DNA from: VFZL01 sp046734915 | Lineage (GTDB): Bacteria; Acidobacteriota; Vicinamibacteria; Vicinamibacterales; CAVVIG01 | Length of the DNA stretch: 14,502 nucleotides | Assembly (NCBI GenBank): GCA_046734915.1 | Contig: JBKPSC010000006.1 | Coordinates: forward strand, 1 to 14,502 | Reading direction: 5' to 3' | Part shown: one piece after another, positions 1-8,609 of the stretch | Numbering within the stretch: the stretch's first letter is position 1 | Layout: every line of letters begins with the position of its first letter | Position numbers and translations under genes: made by a program | Notes under the pieces: generated by a model | The model's input: the letters and a program-made list of their open reading frames with translations, nothing else | Database searches by the model: none | What the model was told of the DNA's origin: nothing

Positions 1-846
1 CGGCTCCTCGGGTGCAGCCAGGTCAGGCGGCAGGGCCTTCACACCCGTCAGCCCGGACACGATCGTGCGGCACAGCTCGAGCGCGTGGGCGTCGTCTTCT
101 GCAAAGTAGTCGGCGACGCCCGACAGTCGAGTGTGCACGTCTGCACCGCCCAGCTCTTCGGCAGTCACTTCTTCGCCGGTCGCGGCTTTAACCAAGGGCG
201 GACCACCCAGGAAGATCGTTCCAGTGCCTCTGACGATGATCGTCTCATCGGACATGGCCGGCACGTAAGCTCCACCGGCCGTGCAGGAACCCATCACGAC
301 GGCAACCTGCGGGATGCGCTCCGCCGACATGCGCGCCTGGTTGTAGAAAATGCGGCCGAAGTGCTCGCGGTCGGGGAAGACCTCTGCCTGCAGAGGCAGG
401 AAAGCGCCGCCCGAATCCACGAGGTAAATGCAGGGCAGGCGGTTCTCCAAGGCAATTTGCTGCGCCCGCAGATGCTTTTTGACCGTGACCGGGTAGTAAG
501 TGCCGCCTTTGACGGTTGCGTCGTTGGCGACTATCAGCACTTCGCGGCCCGACACGCGGCCGACGCCCGCGATCAGACCGGCGGCCGGGGCTTCGTCGTC
601 GTACAGTTCGAGCGCGGCCAACGGCGACAGCTCGAGAAACGGCGATTGAGGATCGAGCAGACGATCGATGCGCTCGCGGACCGGCAGCTTGCCCTGGTCC
701 CGATGCCGCTGAAGATACTTGGCCCCGCCCCCTTCACGCGCGCGCGAGAGATGGGCGCGCAGCTCGTCGACGAGCTGCTGCATGCGTGTGCGGTTGGCCT
801 GGAACGTCGGATCGGCCGTGTCTACGTGCGTGGGCAGGACGTTCAT
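1..846 (-). CDS. mccB: Acyl-CoA carboxylase carboxyltransferase subunit, methylcrotonyl-CoA carboxylase beta type (C-terminus off window)
   Basis: This is the carboxyltransferase (beta) subunit of a biotin-dependent acyl-CoA carboxylase. It moves the carboxyl group from biotin on the partner alpha subunit to the acyl-CoA; in the MCC branch this is the 3-methylcrotonyl-CoA step of leucine breakdown. The first 282 residues are present of roughly 535 usual for the family. Visible family motifs are GKLPVRERIDRLLD (52-65), NDATVKGGTYYPVTVKKH (108-125), DSGGAFLPLQ (144-153), GSCTAGGAYVPAMSDE (186-201) and GTIFLGGPPLVKAATGE (209-225). The last two match MCC beta better than propionyl-CoA carboxylase. 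The ATG at 846 gives the usual MCC-type N-terminus; the upstream ATG at 904 is out of frame. No clear Shine-Dalgarno is seen. The gene is divergent from the response regulator, and the biotin-carboxylase partner is presumably off the left edge. Confidence 0.92.
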   Translation of the reverse strand, partial: MNVLPTHVDTADPTFQANRTRMQQLVDELRAHLSRAREGGGAKYLQRHRDQGKLPVRERIDRLLDPQSPFLELSPLAALELYDDEAPAAGLIAGVGRVSGREVLIVANDATVKGGTYYPVTVKKHLRAQQIALENRLPCIYLVDSGGAFLPLQAEVFPDREHFGRIFYNQARMSAERIPQVAVVMGSCTAGGAYVPAMSDETIIVRGTGTIFLGGPPLVKAATGEEVTAEELGGADVHTRLSGVADYFAEDDAHALELCRTIVSGLTGVKALPPDLAAPEEP

Positions 847-1028
847 GCGCGCGGGGTCGCCGGACTCGGCCGTCGGCCTCGGCGGTCTTCTCGGAACTGC
901 CCATTTTGAAGCGCAGTTTCACGGCGGCGAATACCGCGGGCGGCGTCGGCCTCGAGCACGGCCCGGAATTATCGCATAGCGGCCACGAGTACAGGTTTCC
1001 CACAAAGTGTAGCGACTAGAGACAAGAA

Positions 1029-1040
1029 ACACAGTTGTGT
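1029..1040. repeat. Small inverted repeat upstream of the response-regulator promoter
   Basis: ACACA (1029-1033) and TGTGT (1036-1040) are perfect arms around a 2-nt centre. They end 1 nt before the TTGACA box at 1042. This is a plausible operator position, but the arms are only 5 bp, so chance is possible. Confidence 0.3.
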
Positions 1041-1041
1041 A

Positions 1042-1071
1042 TTGACATGATGCGGTCGGATTCGGCATTGT
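1042..1071 (+). promoter_or_regulatory. Candidate sigma-70-type promoter of the response regulator
   Basis: A perfect TTGACA (1042-1047) is followed, 18 bp later, by CATTGT (1066-1071). The second box keeps only the A at position 2 and the T at position 6 of the -10 consensus. Transcription would start about 7 nt downstream, at the ATG at 1079, which would make the mRNA leaderless. This fits the absence of a Shine-Dalgarno upstream of that ATG. The -35 box is strong and the -10 box weak. Confidence 0.4.
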
Positions 1072-1078
1072 TGTCCAG

Positions 1079-2518
1079 ATGAACTCGAAGCGCAGGCGAC
1101 GTGTCCTCGCCATCGACGACGAGCCGTCGATGACGGAGTGGCTGAAGATTCTGCTCGAGCATGCGGGCTACGACGTCCGGACCGCGCTCATCGGCACCCG
1201 CGGTGAAGAGCTGTTCCGGACCTGGCGGCCTGACGTCGTCGTCACCGACATGATGCTGCCCGACGTCGACGGCATCGAGCTGGTCCGGAAATTCAAACAG
1301 CTCGAGCCCGAAGCCGAGGTCATCGTCGTAACCGGGCAGGGCAACATTCCGCGATCGGTCGAGGCCGTCAAGGCGGGGGCGTTCGACTTCCTCGAGAAGC
1401 CAATTGACGCCGAGCGGCTGCTCGACAAGCTCGAGAAGGCCATCAAGCAGAAGTCGCTGATGGACGAAAACGAGGCCCTCAAGCAGAAGCTCCAGGACCG
1501 CTATAAGTTCCAGAACGTGATCGGCAAGAGCAAGAAGATGCAGGAACTCTTCGAGCTGATCGAGAGCGTCGCGGCGAGCGAGGCGAACATTCTCATCCAG
1601 GGTGAGAACGGCACCGGCAAGGAGCTCATCGCCAACGCCATTCACTACAACAGCAAGCGGTCGAAAGGGCCGTTCATCAAGATCAACTGCGCCGCCATCC
1701 CCAAGGATCTGATCGAGTCGGAGCTCTTCGGCTACAAGAAGGGCGCCTTCACCGGCGCGACGATGGACAAGGAAGGTCTCTTCGAGATGGCCGAGGGCGG
1801 GTCGCTGCTGCTCGACGAGATCGGCGAGATGCCGCCGTACCTGCAGACCAAGCTGCTGCGGGTGCTGCAGGAGCGCGAGTACCGGCCCATCGGCAGCGAC
1901 CGCATCGTCCACGTCGACTTCCGGCTGATCTGCGCGACCAATATCGACCTCGACACCGCGCTACGCGAGGGCCGGCTGCGGGAAGACTTGTACTTCCGCA
2001 TCAACACCATCACACTGCGCGTGCCGCCGCTGCGCGAGCGCACCGAAGACATCCCGCTGCTGTGCGACTACTTCCTGGACAAGTTCCGGCAGCGCTACGC
2101 GAAGAACGTGAAGACGCTGGCGCCGTCGGTCTACCACCTGCTCATCAGGAACCGCTGGCCTGGCAACGTGCGCGAACTGGAGAACGCGATCGAGCGAGCG
2201 GTGCTGGTGGCCAAGGGCACCGAGATCCTCGTCGCCGATCTGCCGGAGTCGATTCGCGAGGAATCCGCGGCGTCGACCGACTTCGTCATCCCGCCACACC
2301 GCACGCTGGCCGAAATCGAGAAGATGGCCATCCTGCAGACGCTGCAGCGGACGAACTGGAACAAGCAGGAGGCGGCACAGATTCTCGGTCTCTATCGACC
2401 GACGCTCTACAGCAAGATGAAGAAGCACGACATCCGCGATGGCGGGAAGCGGGCGTCATCAAGCGCGGCCGCTGCGGCAGGCGCAACGGGTCCGTCGACA
2501 TCGCCATCCACTTCGTAG
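1079..2518 (+). CDS. Sigma-54-dependent NtrC-family response regulator (REC-AAA+-Fis)
   Basis: A 479-residue two-component regulator that, when phosphorylated, would activate sigma-54 RNA polymerase through ATP hydrolysis. The receiver domain spans about 8-123, with acidic pair D13/D14, phospho-acceptor D57, T85 and K107. The AAA+ domain spans about 146-380, with Walker A GENGTGKE (175-182), the sigma-54-contacting GAFTGA loop (222-227), Walker B LLLDEIGEM with D246/E247, and RVPPLRER and WPGNVRELENA further on. A Fis-type helix-turn-helix lies at about 411-452, followed by a Ser/Ala/Thr-rich tail. All catalytic motifs are intact. No histidine kinase is encoded in the window, so it is orphan here. 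BrkB follows 54 nt downstream on the same strand. No Shine-Dalgarno precedes the ATG. The signal and targets cannot be read from the sequence. Confidence 0.95.
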   Translation: MNSKRRRRVLAIDDEPSMTEWLKILLEHAGYDVRTALIGTRGEELFRTWRPDVVVTDMMLPDVDGIELVRKFKQLEPEAEVIVVTGQGNIPRSVEAVKAGAFDFLEKPIDAERLLDKLEKAIKQKSLMDENEALKQKLQDRYKFQNVIGKSKKMQELFELIESVAASEANILIQGENGTGKELIANAIHYNSKRSKGPFIKINCAAIPKDLIESELFGYKKGAFTGATMDKEGLFEMAEGGSLLLDEIGEMPPYLQTKLLRVLQEREYRPIGSDRIVHVDFRLICATNIDLDTALREGRLREDLYFRINTITLRVPPLRERTEDIPLLCDYFLDKFRQRYAKNVKTLAPSVYHLLIRNRWPGNVRELENAIERAVLVAKGTEILVADLPESIREESAASTDFVIPPHRTLAEIEKMAILQTLQRTNWNKQEAAQILGLYRPTLYSKMKKHDIRDGGKRASSSAAAAAGATGPSTSPSTS

Positions 2519-2572
2519 GGGTGCCGTGTCACATGCCGCAAGGTTTGACCTTCGAGACGGCTCGCCGGTGAC

Positions 2573-3457
2573 GTGGGCACCGGACCTTCCCTCGGCCGGC
2601 GCGCACGGACGATCGGCGCGCTGACCGGCCGCGCGGCCTGGCGCGGCTTCGTCGGCTTTTACAACAGCGACAACCTCACGTACGCGGCCTCGGTGGCGTA
2701 CTACGCGCTGCTCTCGCTTTTTCCGTCGGCCATGCTCGGCTTGGTCGTCCTCGGCAGCGTGGCCGGCGACGAGCAAAACCGGACGACAGTGCTCGATTTC
2801 GTCCTGCGATTCTTCCCGCGGCAGTTCGATTTCATCACCCGACAGCTCGACGCCTTCCGAGCGAACCAGGTGACGTTCGGCGTCGCCGGCACTGCAGCCC
2901 TCATCTGGGGGGCGCTTGGCGTCTTTGGCGCCGTCAGCACCGCGATCAACCATGCGTGGGACGTCGAGAAGCAGCGGAACTTCTGGACGCACAAGCTCTT
3001 CTCGTTCGTCATGATGCTCGTGGCCGGCCTGATTCTCCTGATTGCGCTGCTCCTGGTCTCGGTGTCGCAGTTGGTGGGCGCCAGCTGGTTCGCCATGGTC
3101 CTCGAGCGGTTTCCCGGCCTGCTGATGTTGCGTGGGTTCGCGATCCGCCACGCGACGACCGTCCTCTTCATCGTCGTGGTGGGCTTCGTCTACTACTTCG
3201 TGCCGAACACCAAGGTGCGGTTTCGCGACGTCTGGATCGGCGCGCTGCTGACCGGGCTGCTCTGGAAGATGGCGTTGGAAGGCTTCTCGTGGTACGTCCG
3301 CGACATGACTCGATTCAACCAGGTCAACGGGTCGATTGCGGTCACGGTGGTGTTTCTAATCTGGGTGTATCTGCAGGCGGTCATCCTGCTCTACGGGGCG
3401 GAGTTCACCGCCGCGTACGCGCGCCTGCGTAAGGAAGCGGTGCACGAGCTGGGATGA
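2573..3457 (+). CDS. YihY/virulence factor BrkB family integral membrane protein
   Basis: A 294-residue inner-membrane protein of the YihY/BrkB family, once mislabelled RNase BN; its biochemical function is not established. Six hydrophobic helices are visible at about 38-62, 102-124, 143-166, 193-211, 219-240 and 254-276. Family signatures are SDNLTYAASVAYYALLSLFP (32-51), FVPNTKVRFRDVWIGALLTG (209-228) and the C-terminal ILLYGAEFTAAYARLR (271-286). Length matches the family. The GTG at 2573 is the first start after an in-frame TGA at 2546-2548; no good Shine-Dalgarno is seen. It lies 54 nt after the response regulator on the same strand, so co-transcription is possible. Its TGA stop forms one half of a TGACGTCA palindrome whose other half is the stop of the convergent neighbour. 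Confidence 0.9.
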   Translation: MGTGPSLGRRARTIGALTGRAAWRGFVGFYNSDNLTYAASVAYYALLSLFPSAMLGLVVLGSVAGDEQNRTTVLDFVLRFFPRQFDFITRQLDAFRANQVTFGVAGTAALIWGALGVFGAVSTAINHAWDVEKQRNFWTHKLFSFVMMLVAGLILLIALLLVSVSQLVGASWFAMVLERFPGLLMLRGFAIRHATTVLFIVVVGFVYYFVPNTKVRFRDVWIGALLTGLLWKMALEGFSWYVRDMTRFNQVNGSIAVTVVFLIWVYLQAVILLYGAEFTAAYARLRKEAVHELG

Positions 3458-3459
3458 CG

Positions 3460-3993
3460 TCAGCTCCCTAGTGCCCGCAGGATGGCCTCGTTGAATACCG
3501 GCACATCGTCTGGCTTTCGAGAGGTGATGAGATTGCCGTCCTGGACGACCGGTTTGTCGACGTAGAGCCCGCCGGCGTTCTTGACGTCCACGGCAATCGA
3601 CGGCCAGCACGTGAGCGTGCGGCCACGCAGGGTGTTCGCCGAGATGAGCAGTTGAGGCCCGTGACAGATCGCGGCGACGGGCTTGCCCGCCTCCATCGCA
3701 TCTCTCGCGAGATCCACCATGGCATGGCGCATCCGCATCTTGTCCGGTGCATGGCCGCCGGGGATGACGACCGCGTCGAAGTCCGCGATTCTGGCCGAGC
3801 CGGCACCGATATCGGCGGTGACCGTTGCTTCACCGCGTTTGCCGCGATAGGTGCCGCCAGCTGACGGTCCCACGAGGACTACCGTGACACCCGCGCGGCG
3901 AAGCGCGTCGAGCGGTCCGGTCAATTCACGATCTTCGAACTCGTCTTCGACGAGCATCGCCACGCGTTTGCCCGTCAGTTGGCCGTCTCCCAT
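3460..3993 (-). CDS. DJ-1/PfpI family protein (type 1 glutamine amidotransferase-like)
   Basis: A 177-residue cytoplasmic protein of the PfpI/YhbO branch of the DJ-1 superfamily. Family members are reported as stress-protective deglycases, hydratases or proteases; which applies here cannot be told. The nucleophile elbow AAICHGPQLLI (107-117) has C110 and H111. The conserved acidic residue in VEDEFEDREL is E18, and VVIPGGHAPDKMR (75-87) and SRKPDDVP (158-165) are family-typical. Length is normal. The ATG at 3993 has no Shine-Dalgarno, but TAGAAT lies 7 nt upstream, which suggests a leaderless mRNA. It is divergent from the thioredoxin-domain gene at 4159 across a 165-bp repeat-containing region, and convergent with BrkB, with 2 bp between the stops. 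Confidence 0.92.
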   Translation of the reverse strand: MGDGQLTGKRVAMLVEDEFEDRELTGPLDALRRAGVTVVLVGPSAGGTYRGKRGEATVTADIGAGSARIADFDAVVIPGGHAPDKMRMRHAMVDLARDAMEAGKPVAAICHGPQLLISANTLRGRTLTCWPSIAVDVKNAGGLYVDKPVVQDGNLITSRKPDDVPVFNEAILRALGS

Positions 3994-4000
3994 GGCCGCG

Positions 4001-4006
4001 ATTCTA
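4001..4006 (-). promoter_or_regulatory. Candidate -10 box of the DJ-1/PfpI gene
   Basis: On the minus strand TAGAAT (5 of 6 matches to TATAAT) ends 7 nt before the ATG at 3993, so the predicted transcript starts at or next to the start codon. The -35 position falls inside the left heptad array and has no TTGACA-like sequence. Confidence 0.5.
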
Positions 4007-4009
4007 CTT

Positions 4010-4141
4010 CACCGGGCTCCGGACTCCGGGCTTCAGGCTTCGGACTCGGCGGTGCTTTCACATGGAACTTCAGACGTGGGGAAGAACCCGCATTAGGAAA
4101 GTACCTGAAGCCCGAAGCCTGGAGCCTAAATCAGCCCGAAG
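4010..4141. repeat. Mirror-image arrays of a 7-bp repeat between divergent genes
   Basis: On the minus strand 4037 to 4010 reads as four contiguous heptamers: CCTGAAG, CCCGGAG, TCCGGAG, CCCGGTG. On the plus strand 4104-4131 reads CCTGAAG, CCCGAAG, CCTGGAG, CCTAAAT, with another CCCGAAG at 4135-4141. The arms 4015-4037 and 4104-4126 match as an inverted repeat at 20 of 23 positions, with 11 contiguous at the inner end. A 66-bp core separates them. Each array runs outward into the -10 box of one divergent gene. It may be a regulatory element, a copy of a dispersed intergenic repeat, or both. Confidence 0.7.
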
Positions 4142-4146
4142 CCGGT

Positions 4147-4152
4147 GATAAT
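4147..4152 (+). promoter_or_regulatory. Candidate -10 box of the thioredoxin-domain gene
   Basis: GATAAT (5 of 6 matches to TATAAT) ends 6 nt before the GTG at 4159, the spacing expected if that GTG is at or within 1 nt of the transcription start. The -35 position lies in the right heptad array and does not resemble TTGACA. Confidence 0.5.
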
Positions 4153-4158
4153 CAAGCT

Positions 4159-6285
<2,127 letters not shown>

Positions 6286-6290
6286 GGTAA

Positions 6291-6306
6291 CCCGCCAGTT
6301 CGCGGG
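6291..6306 (+). other. Small GC hairpin between the thioredoxin-domain gene and the next gene
   Basis: CCCGC (6291-6295) and GCGGG (6302-6306) can pair around a 6-nt loop, just after the stop at 6285 and before the Shine-Dalgarno at 6315. No T-run follows, so it is not an intrinsic terminator. It may be chance. Confidence 0.25.
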
Positions 6307-6314
6307 CGACGAAA

Positions 6315-6320
6315 GAGGAG
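6315..6320 (+). promoter_or_regulatory. Shine-Dalgarno GAGGAG for the 116-residue protein
   Basis: GAGGAG lies 4 nt before the ATG at 6325 and fixes that start. It contrasts with several neighbouring genes that have no Shine-Dalgarno. Confidence 0.7.
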
Positions 6321-6324
6321 CGAA

Positions 6325-6675
6325 ATGAACGTGGACGTCGATGTGTGGCTGCGCGGTCAGAACGTGGCCACGACGCAATCAATCAGCGGGGTCCCGCACG
6401 AGCCGGGTGCCTGGACCGACGACGACGTAAAGGCCGTTCTCGAGGGCATGCTCGCCGCCATGCATCGGGCCAAGCATCCTCGTGAAGAGCCGGCTCCAAT
6501 CGCGCTCAGAGGTCTCAGCTGGATTGTCAACCCGTTCGAGGATGGCGGGGTCGTGATTGCTATCGAAATCACGCTGGGTGCGGCCATCGCCGGCCCGTTC
6601 GACATAGGTCAGCGCGAGCTCGAGGCGATGATCGGGCGGGTGGTCACGGGAGGTGGCGGGAGGACGGTTCACTAG
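6325..6675 (+). CDS. Hypothetical protein, 116 residues
   Basis: I do not recognise this protein. It has no signal peptide or membrane segment. It begins MNVDVDVWLRGQ, has a central segment with alternating hydrophobic residues that looks beta-rich (ALRGLSWIVNPFEDGGVVIA, about 60-79), and ends in a glycine-rich tail GGGGRTVH. A strong GAGGAG 4 nt before the ATG supports expression. It lies 39 nt after the thioredoxin-domain gene on the same strand and could be co-transcribed. The last sense codons plus stop (GTTCAC then TAG) coincide with one unit of the GTTCAC octamer repeats that fill the following intergenic region, so the repeat may have formed the current C-terminus. Confidence 0.7.
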   Translation: MNVDVDVWLRGQNVATTQSISGVPHEPGAWTDDDVKAVLEGMLAAMHRAKHPREEPAPIALRGLSWIVNPFEDGGVVIAIEITLGAAIAGPFDIGQRELEAMIGRVVTGGGGRTVH

Positions 6676-6780
6676 GGAGCCCAGTCGAGGTTCACGGGTT
6701 CACGGAGTGCTTATAGACCCCAGTTCTGAACCTGTGCACCGGTGAATCTGTGAACCTGTGAACCCGTGAACCTGTGAACC
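6665..6780. repeat. Inverted arrays of an 8-bp repeat (CTGTGAAC / GTTCACGG)
   Basis: Seven octamers stand in strict phase on the plus strand from 6724 to 6779. The last four are CTGTGAAC, CTGTGAAC, CCGTGAAC, CTGTGAAC; the first three are degenerate. Two inverted copies, GTTCACGG, lie at 6690-6697 and 6698-6705, and CGGTTCAC at 6665-6672 is one more relic. The arms 6689-6705 and 6764-6780 can pair at 16 of 17 positions. No T-run or gene is present. It fills most of the 207-bp gap between two same-strand genes. Confidence 0.75.
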
Positions 6781-6840
6781 CATTGAGGGCCTCTTACCTC
6801 GATTCACAGTCTTGTCATGGTTCTGTCCACCGCGGCCAGC

Positions 6841-6846
6841 GATAAT
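6841..6846 (+). promoter_or_regulatory. Candidate -10 box upstream of the secreted Arg/Gly-rich protein
   Basis: GATAAT (5 of 6 to TATAAT) lies 36 nt before the GTG at 6883, giving a short leader of about 30 nt. No convincing -35 box is seen at 16-18 bp spacing. Confidence 0.35.
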
Positions 6847-6869
6847 CGATGAGCCACCCTGCCTCAGTC

Positions 6870-6875
6870 GAGGGA
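6870..6875 (+). promoter_or_regulatory. Shine-Dalgarno GAGGGA for the secreted protein
   Basis: GAGGGA lies 7 nt before the GTG at 6883, supporting that non-ATG start. Confidence 0.5.
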
Positions 6876-6882
6876 TCGCGAC

Positions 6883-7581
6883 GTGAGACGTCTCTTCATT
6901 CTGCTGGCATCATTTGCCTGCGTGTGCGCAGCAGGCGCGATCGTCGTTCGCGCGCAGACCGCAAAGCCCTCACCCGCTGACGCGGCGATTGTCGGCGCCT
7001 GGAAACTCAACCCCGATCTCAGCGACAAACCCCCGTCTCCGGACGACGGCGCCGGCCGGCGCGGCCGATCCGGCTCTGGTCGTGGCCGTGGTGGTCGCGG
7101 CGGATTCGGGGGCGCCTATGGCCGGAGTCGAAGCCCGGAGAACGGCTCGCGCGATGGCGAAGACGAGCTCCGCCGCAGACTCGAAGCGATGCGCGACGTC
7201 ATGAATCCCCCAGACCGGTTGACGATCACCAAGAGCGATACGATGGTCATCGTGACCGGCGGTGATGGGCGGACGACACGCCTGTTGACCGATGGCACCA
7301 AGGTGAGGGACGAGTCCACAAAGAGTGAGCGTCGAACGAAATGGCTGGACGCTTCGCTCGTCTCGGAAATATCCGGGCTCGGCCCGGCAACCATCACGCA
7401 GACGTTCACGCCAGACGTCGAGCACAACCGCCTGAGCATCGTGCTCAAGATGGAAGCAAGATCGGGCGGGCGCGGCGACCAGGAAAACTCCGGCACCTCC
7501 GGGCAGAACGGCGGCAAGGCCGTTCGAACCGTCACTCGCGTCTACGAGCGAGATACCGCATCGAATAACGCGGGACGCTAG
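6883..7581 (+). CDS. Secreted protein with Arg/Gly-rich segment, function unknown
   Basis: A 232-residue exported protein. Residues 1-24 form a signal peptide: basic start MRRLF, hydrophobic core, and probable cleavage after VRA before QTAKP. A short GAWKLNPDLSD motif (38-48) resembles the first strand of small secreted lipocalin-like proteins. Residues 59-83 are an Arg/Gly/Ser-rich low-complexity stretch (GRGRGGRGGFGG). The remainder (about 108-225) looks beta-rich, with ITKSDTMVIVTGGDGRTTRL and a final RTVTRVYERD. I cannot name a function. The start is GTG with GAGGGA 7 nt upstream. It is convergent with the PEGA gene and the two stop codons overlap in a CTAG palindrome at 7578-7581. Confidence 0.82.
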   Translation: MRRLFILLASFACVCAAGAIVVRAQTAKPSPADAAIVGAWKLNPDLSDKPPSPDDGAGRRGRSGSGRGRGGRGGFGGAYGRSRSPENGSRDGEDELRRRLEAMRDVMNPPDRLTITKSDTMVIVTGGDGRTTRLLTDGTKVRDESTKSERRTKWLDASLVSEISGLGPATITQTFTPDVEHNRLSIVLKMEARSGGRGDQENSGTSGQNGGKAVRTVTRVYERDTASNNAGR

Positions 7582-8435
7582 TTCCCAAGCGGCGGCTGCG
7601 GTGCGTCGGCGGCTGCGGGTTCTTCGGCCTTCGGTTCGTCAAGTGGTGCGGCCGCCGCCGGCGTGGGCTCTTTCGCCTCCGGCCGGGGGCGTGGCTTCCT
7701 GGTCCAATCTACGCTCTGCGTCGTCGGTTCCCCGGCCGTGACGGCGACGCCTACGCTCCGAACGTTTTTGCGATAGCGGAACTGAACGCTGTGTGTTCCA
7801 GGCGCCACTTCGATCGTCAGCGGCGTCGTTCCGCGTTCGGCGCCGTCGACGAGCACCGTCGAACCGGGCGGTGTGGACTCGAGGGTGAGCGTGCCCGTCT
7901 GCGTTGTGACGGCCGTTCGCGACGGTTCGCGGTCCTTGAACCGTGGCGCGGCGACAACGGCCACGACGATGGCGACGGCCGCCATGGCGACCCACATCCA
8001 ACCAATCTTCGATCGCGCCGCCGGCTGCGGCGCTGGCCGCCGAAAGTCGGAACGTCTCGTTTCCGACGGCATTGGCCGCCACATCTGACGGGGCGCGGGC
8101 GGCTTCGGCGGAATGATCGATGGCCGCGACTGCACCACGGGCTCGAGCGGGATGATCGGCGTCGGTGCGGGAGGCGTCGGGTGTGTGGCGACAGGCCCTG
8201 ACGGTGCGCTGGCGACGAATGCCGCAGACGGCGGCAGCGGCGCCGGAGGGGACGGCGGCGGCGGGACCGGGACCGGGCCCGGCTCGCTGTGTCCCTCGTC
8301 CATGAACGCCTGATACCGATTGCCGAGAGCGGCGATGATCTCGGTCGACGGGTCGCGCCAAACGGTCTGACGCGCCTGCGCCCACTGCAGGAGAGTCCGG
8401 GCTGCGGTCACGAGCTCCGGGTGTGGCGCGGTCAC
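7578..8435 (-). CDS. PEGA domain-containing single-pass membrane protein
   Basis: A 285-residue protein. Residues 1-48 are a small helical segment, 51-140 a Pro-rich cytoplasmic linker, 145-164 one transmembrane helix (VAMAAVAIVVAVVAA), about 182-245 a PEGA domain, and 246-285 a Pro/Ala/Glu-rich tail. The PEGA signature is STPPGSTVLVDGAERGTTPL (187-206), followed by VAPGTHSVQFRY (210-221). PEGA domains are small extracytoplasmic beta folds found in envelope proteins and kinase sensors. No kinase domain is present, so this is a stand-alone protein. The GTG start at 8435 has no visible Shine-Dalgarno and is the most upstream in-frame start, so the N-terminus is tentative. It is divergent from the PilZ gene across 174 bp, and a joint envelope role is inferred from that arrangement. 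Confidence 0.85.
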   Translation of the reverse strand: MTAPHPELVTAARTLLQWAQARQTVWRDPSTEIIAALGNRYQAFMDEGHSEPGPVPVPPPPSPPAPLPPSAAFVASAPSGPVATHPTPPAPTPIIPLEPVVQSRPSIIPPKPPAPRQMWRPMPSETRRSDFRRPAPQPAARSKIGWMWVAMAAVAIVVAVVAAPRFKDREPSRTAVTTQTGTLTLESTPPGSTVLVDGAERGTTPLTIEVAPGTHSVQFRYRKNVRSVGVAVTAGEPTTQSVDWTRKPRPRPEAKEPTPAAAAPLDEPKAEEPAAADAPQPPLGN

Positions 8436-8503
8436 GCTGGACGCCGTGCAAAGTGCAGGCTCATCCTCGGGCTGTGCGCGAGTGCGCCGATGCGCGCGAT
8501 GAT

Positions 8504-8517
8504 GGGCGGAAACGCCC
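8504..8517. other. GNRA-tetraloop hairpin in the PEGA/PilZ intergenic region
   Basis: GGGCG (8504-8508), loop GAAA (8509-8512) and CGCCC (8513-8517) form a perfect 5-bp stem with a GNRA loop if transcribed rightward. It lies 92 nt before the PilZ start and could be part of its 5' leader. No riboswitch family is recognised. Confidence 0.3.
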
Positions 8518-8597
8518 GGACGCCGGTTTCAGGATGGTCATTGGCACGAGGTCGATCCGTCAGAAGTGCGATTGCGCTGACGAAACTGTGATGCGGC

Positions 8598-8603
8598 AGG
8601 GGA
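8598..8603 (+). promoter_or_regulatory. Shine-Dalgarno AGGGGA for the PilZ protein
   Basis: AGGGGA lies 6 nt before the GTG at 8610, which is why that start is preferred over the later GTG at 8673. Confidence 0.5.
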
Positions 8604-8609
8604 TCGCAA

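Noticed and set aside
734..1003. Upstream ATG at 904 as the carboxyltransferase start
   Set aside because: It is out of frame with the carboxyltransferase; the frame it opens has no family similarity.
1016..1912. 298-codon frame antisense to the response regulator
   Set aside because: It is a shadow of a GC-rich gene whose sense strand is unambiguous.
3979..4158. N-terminal extension of the thioredoxin-domain protein to a start at 3979
   Set aside because: The extra 60 codons overlap the DJ-1 start and run through the heptad repeats; the conserved family N-terminus begins at the GTG at 4159.
6689..6780. CRISPR array or intrinsic terminator at the octamer repeats
   Set aside because: Units are 8 bp and contiguous without spacers, and no T-run follows the potential hairpin.
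8542..8557. Possible sigma-54 promoter (TGGCACG) upstream of the PilZ gene
   Set aside because: The -24 half matches, but the -12 TTGC element is absent at the required spacing (CGATC instead).
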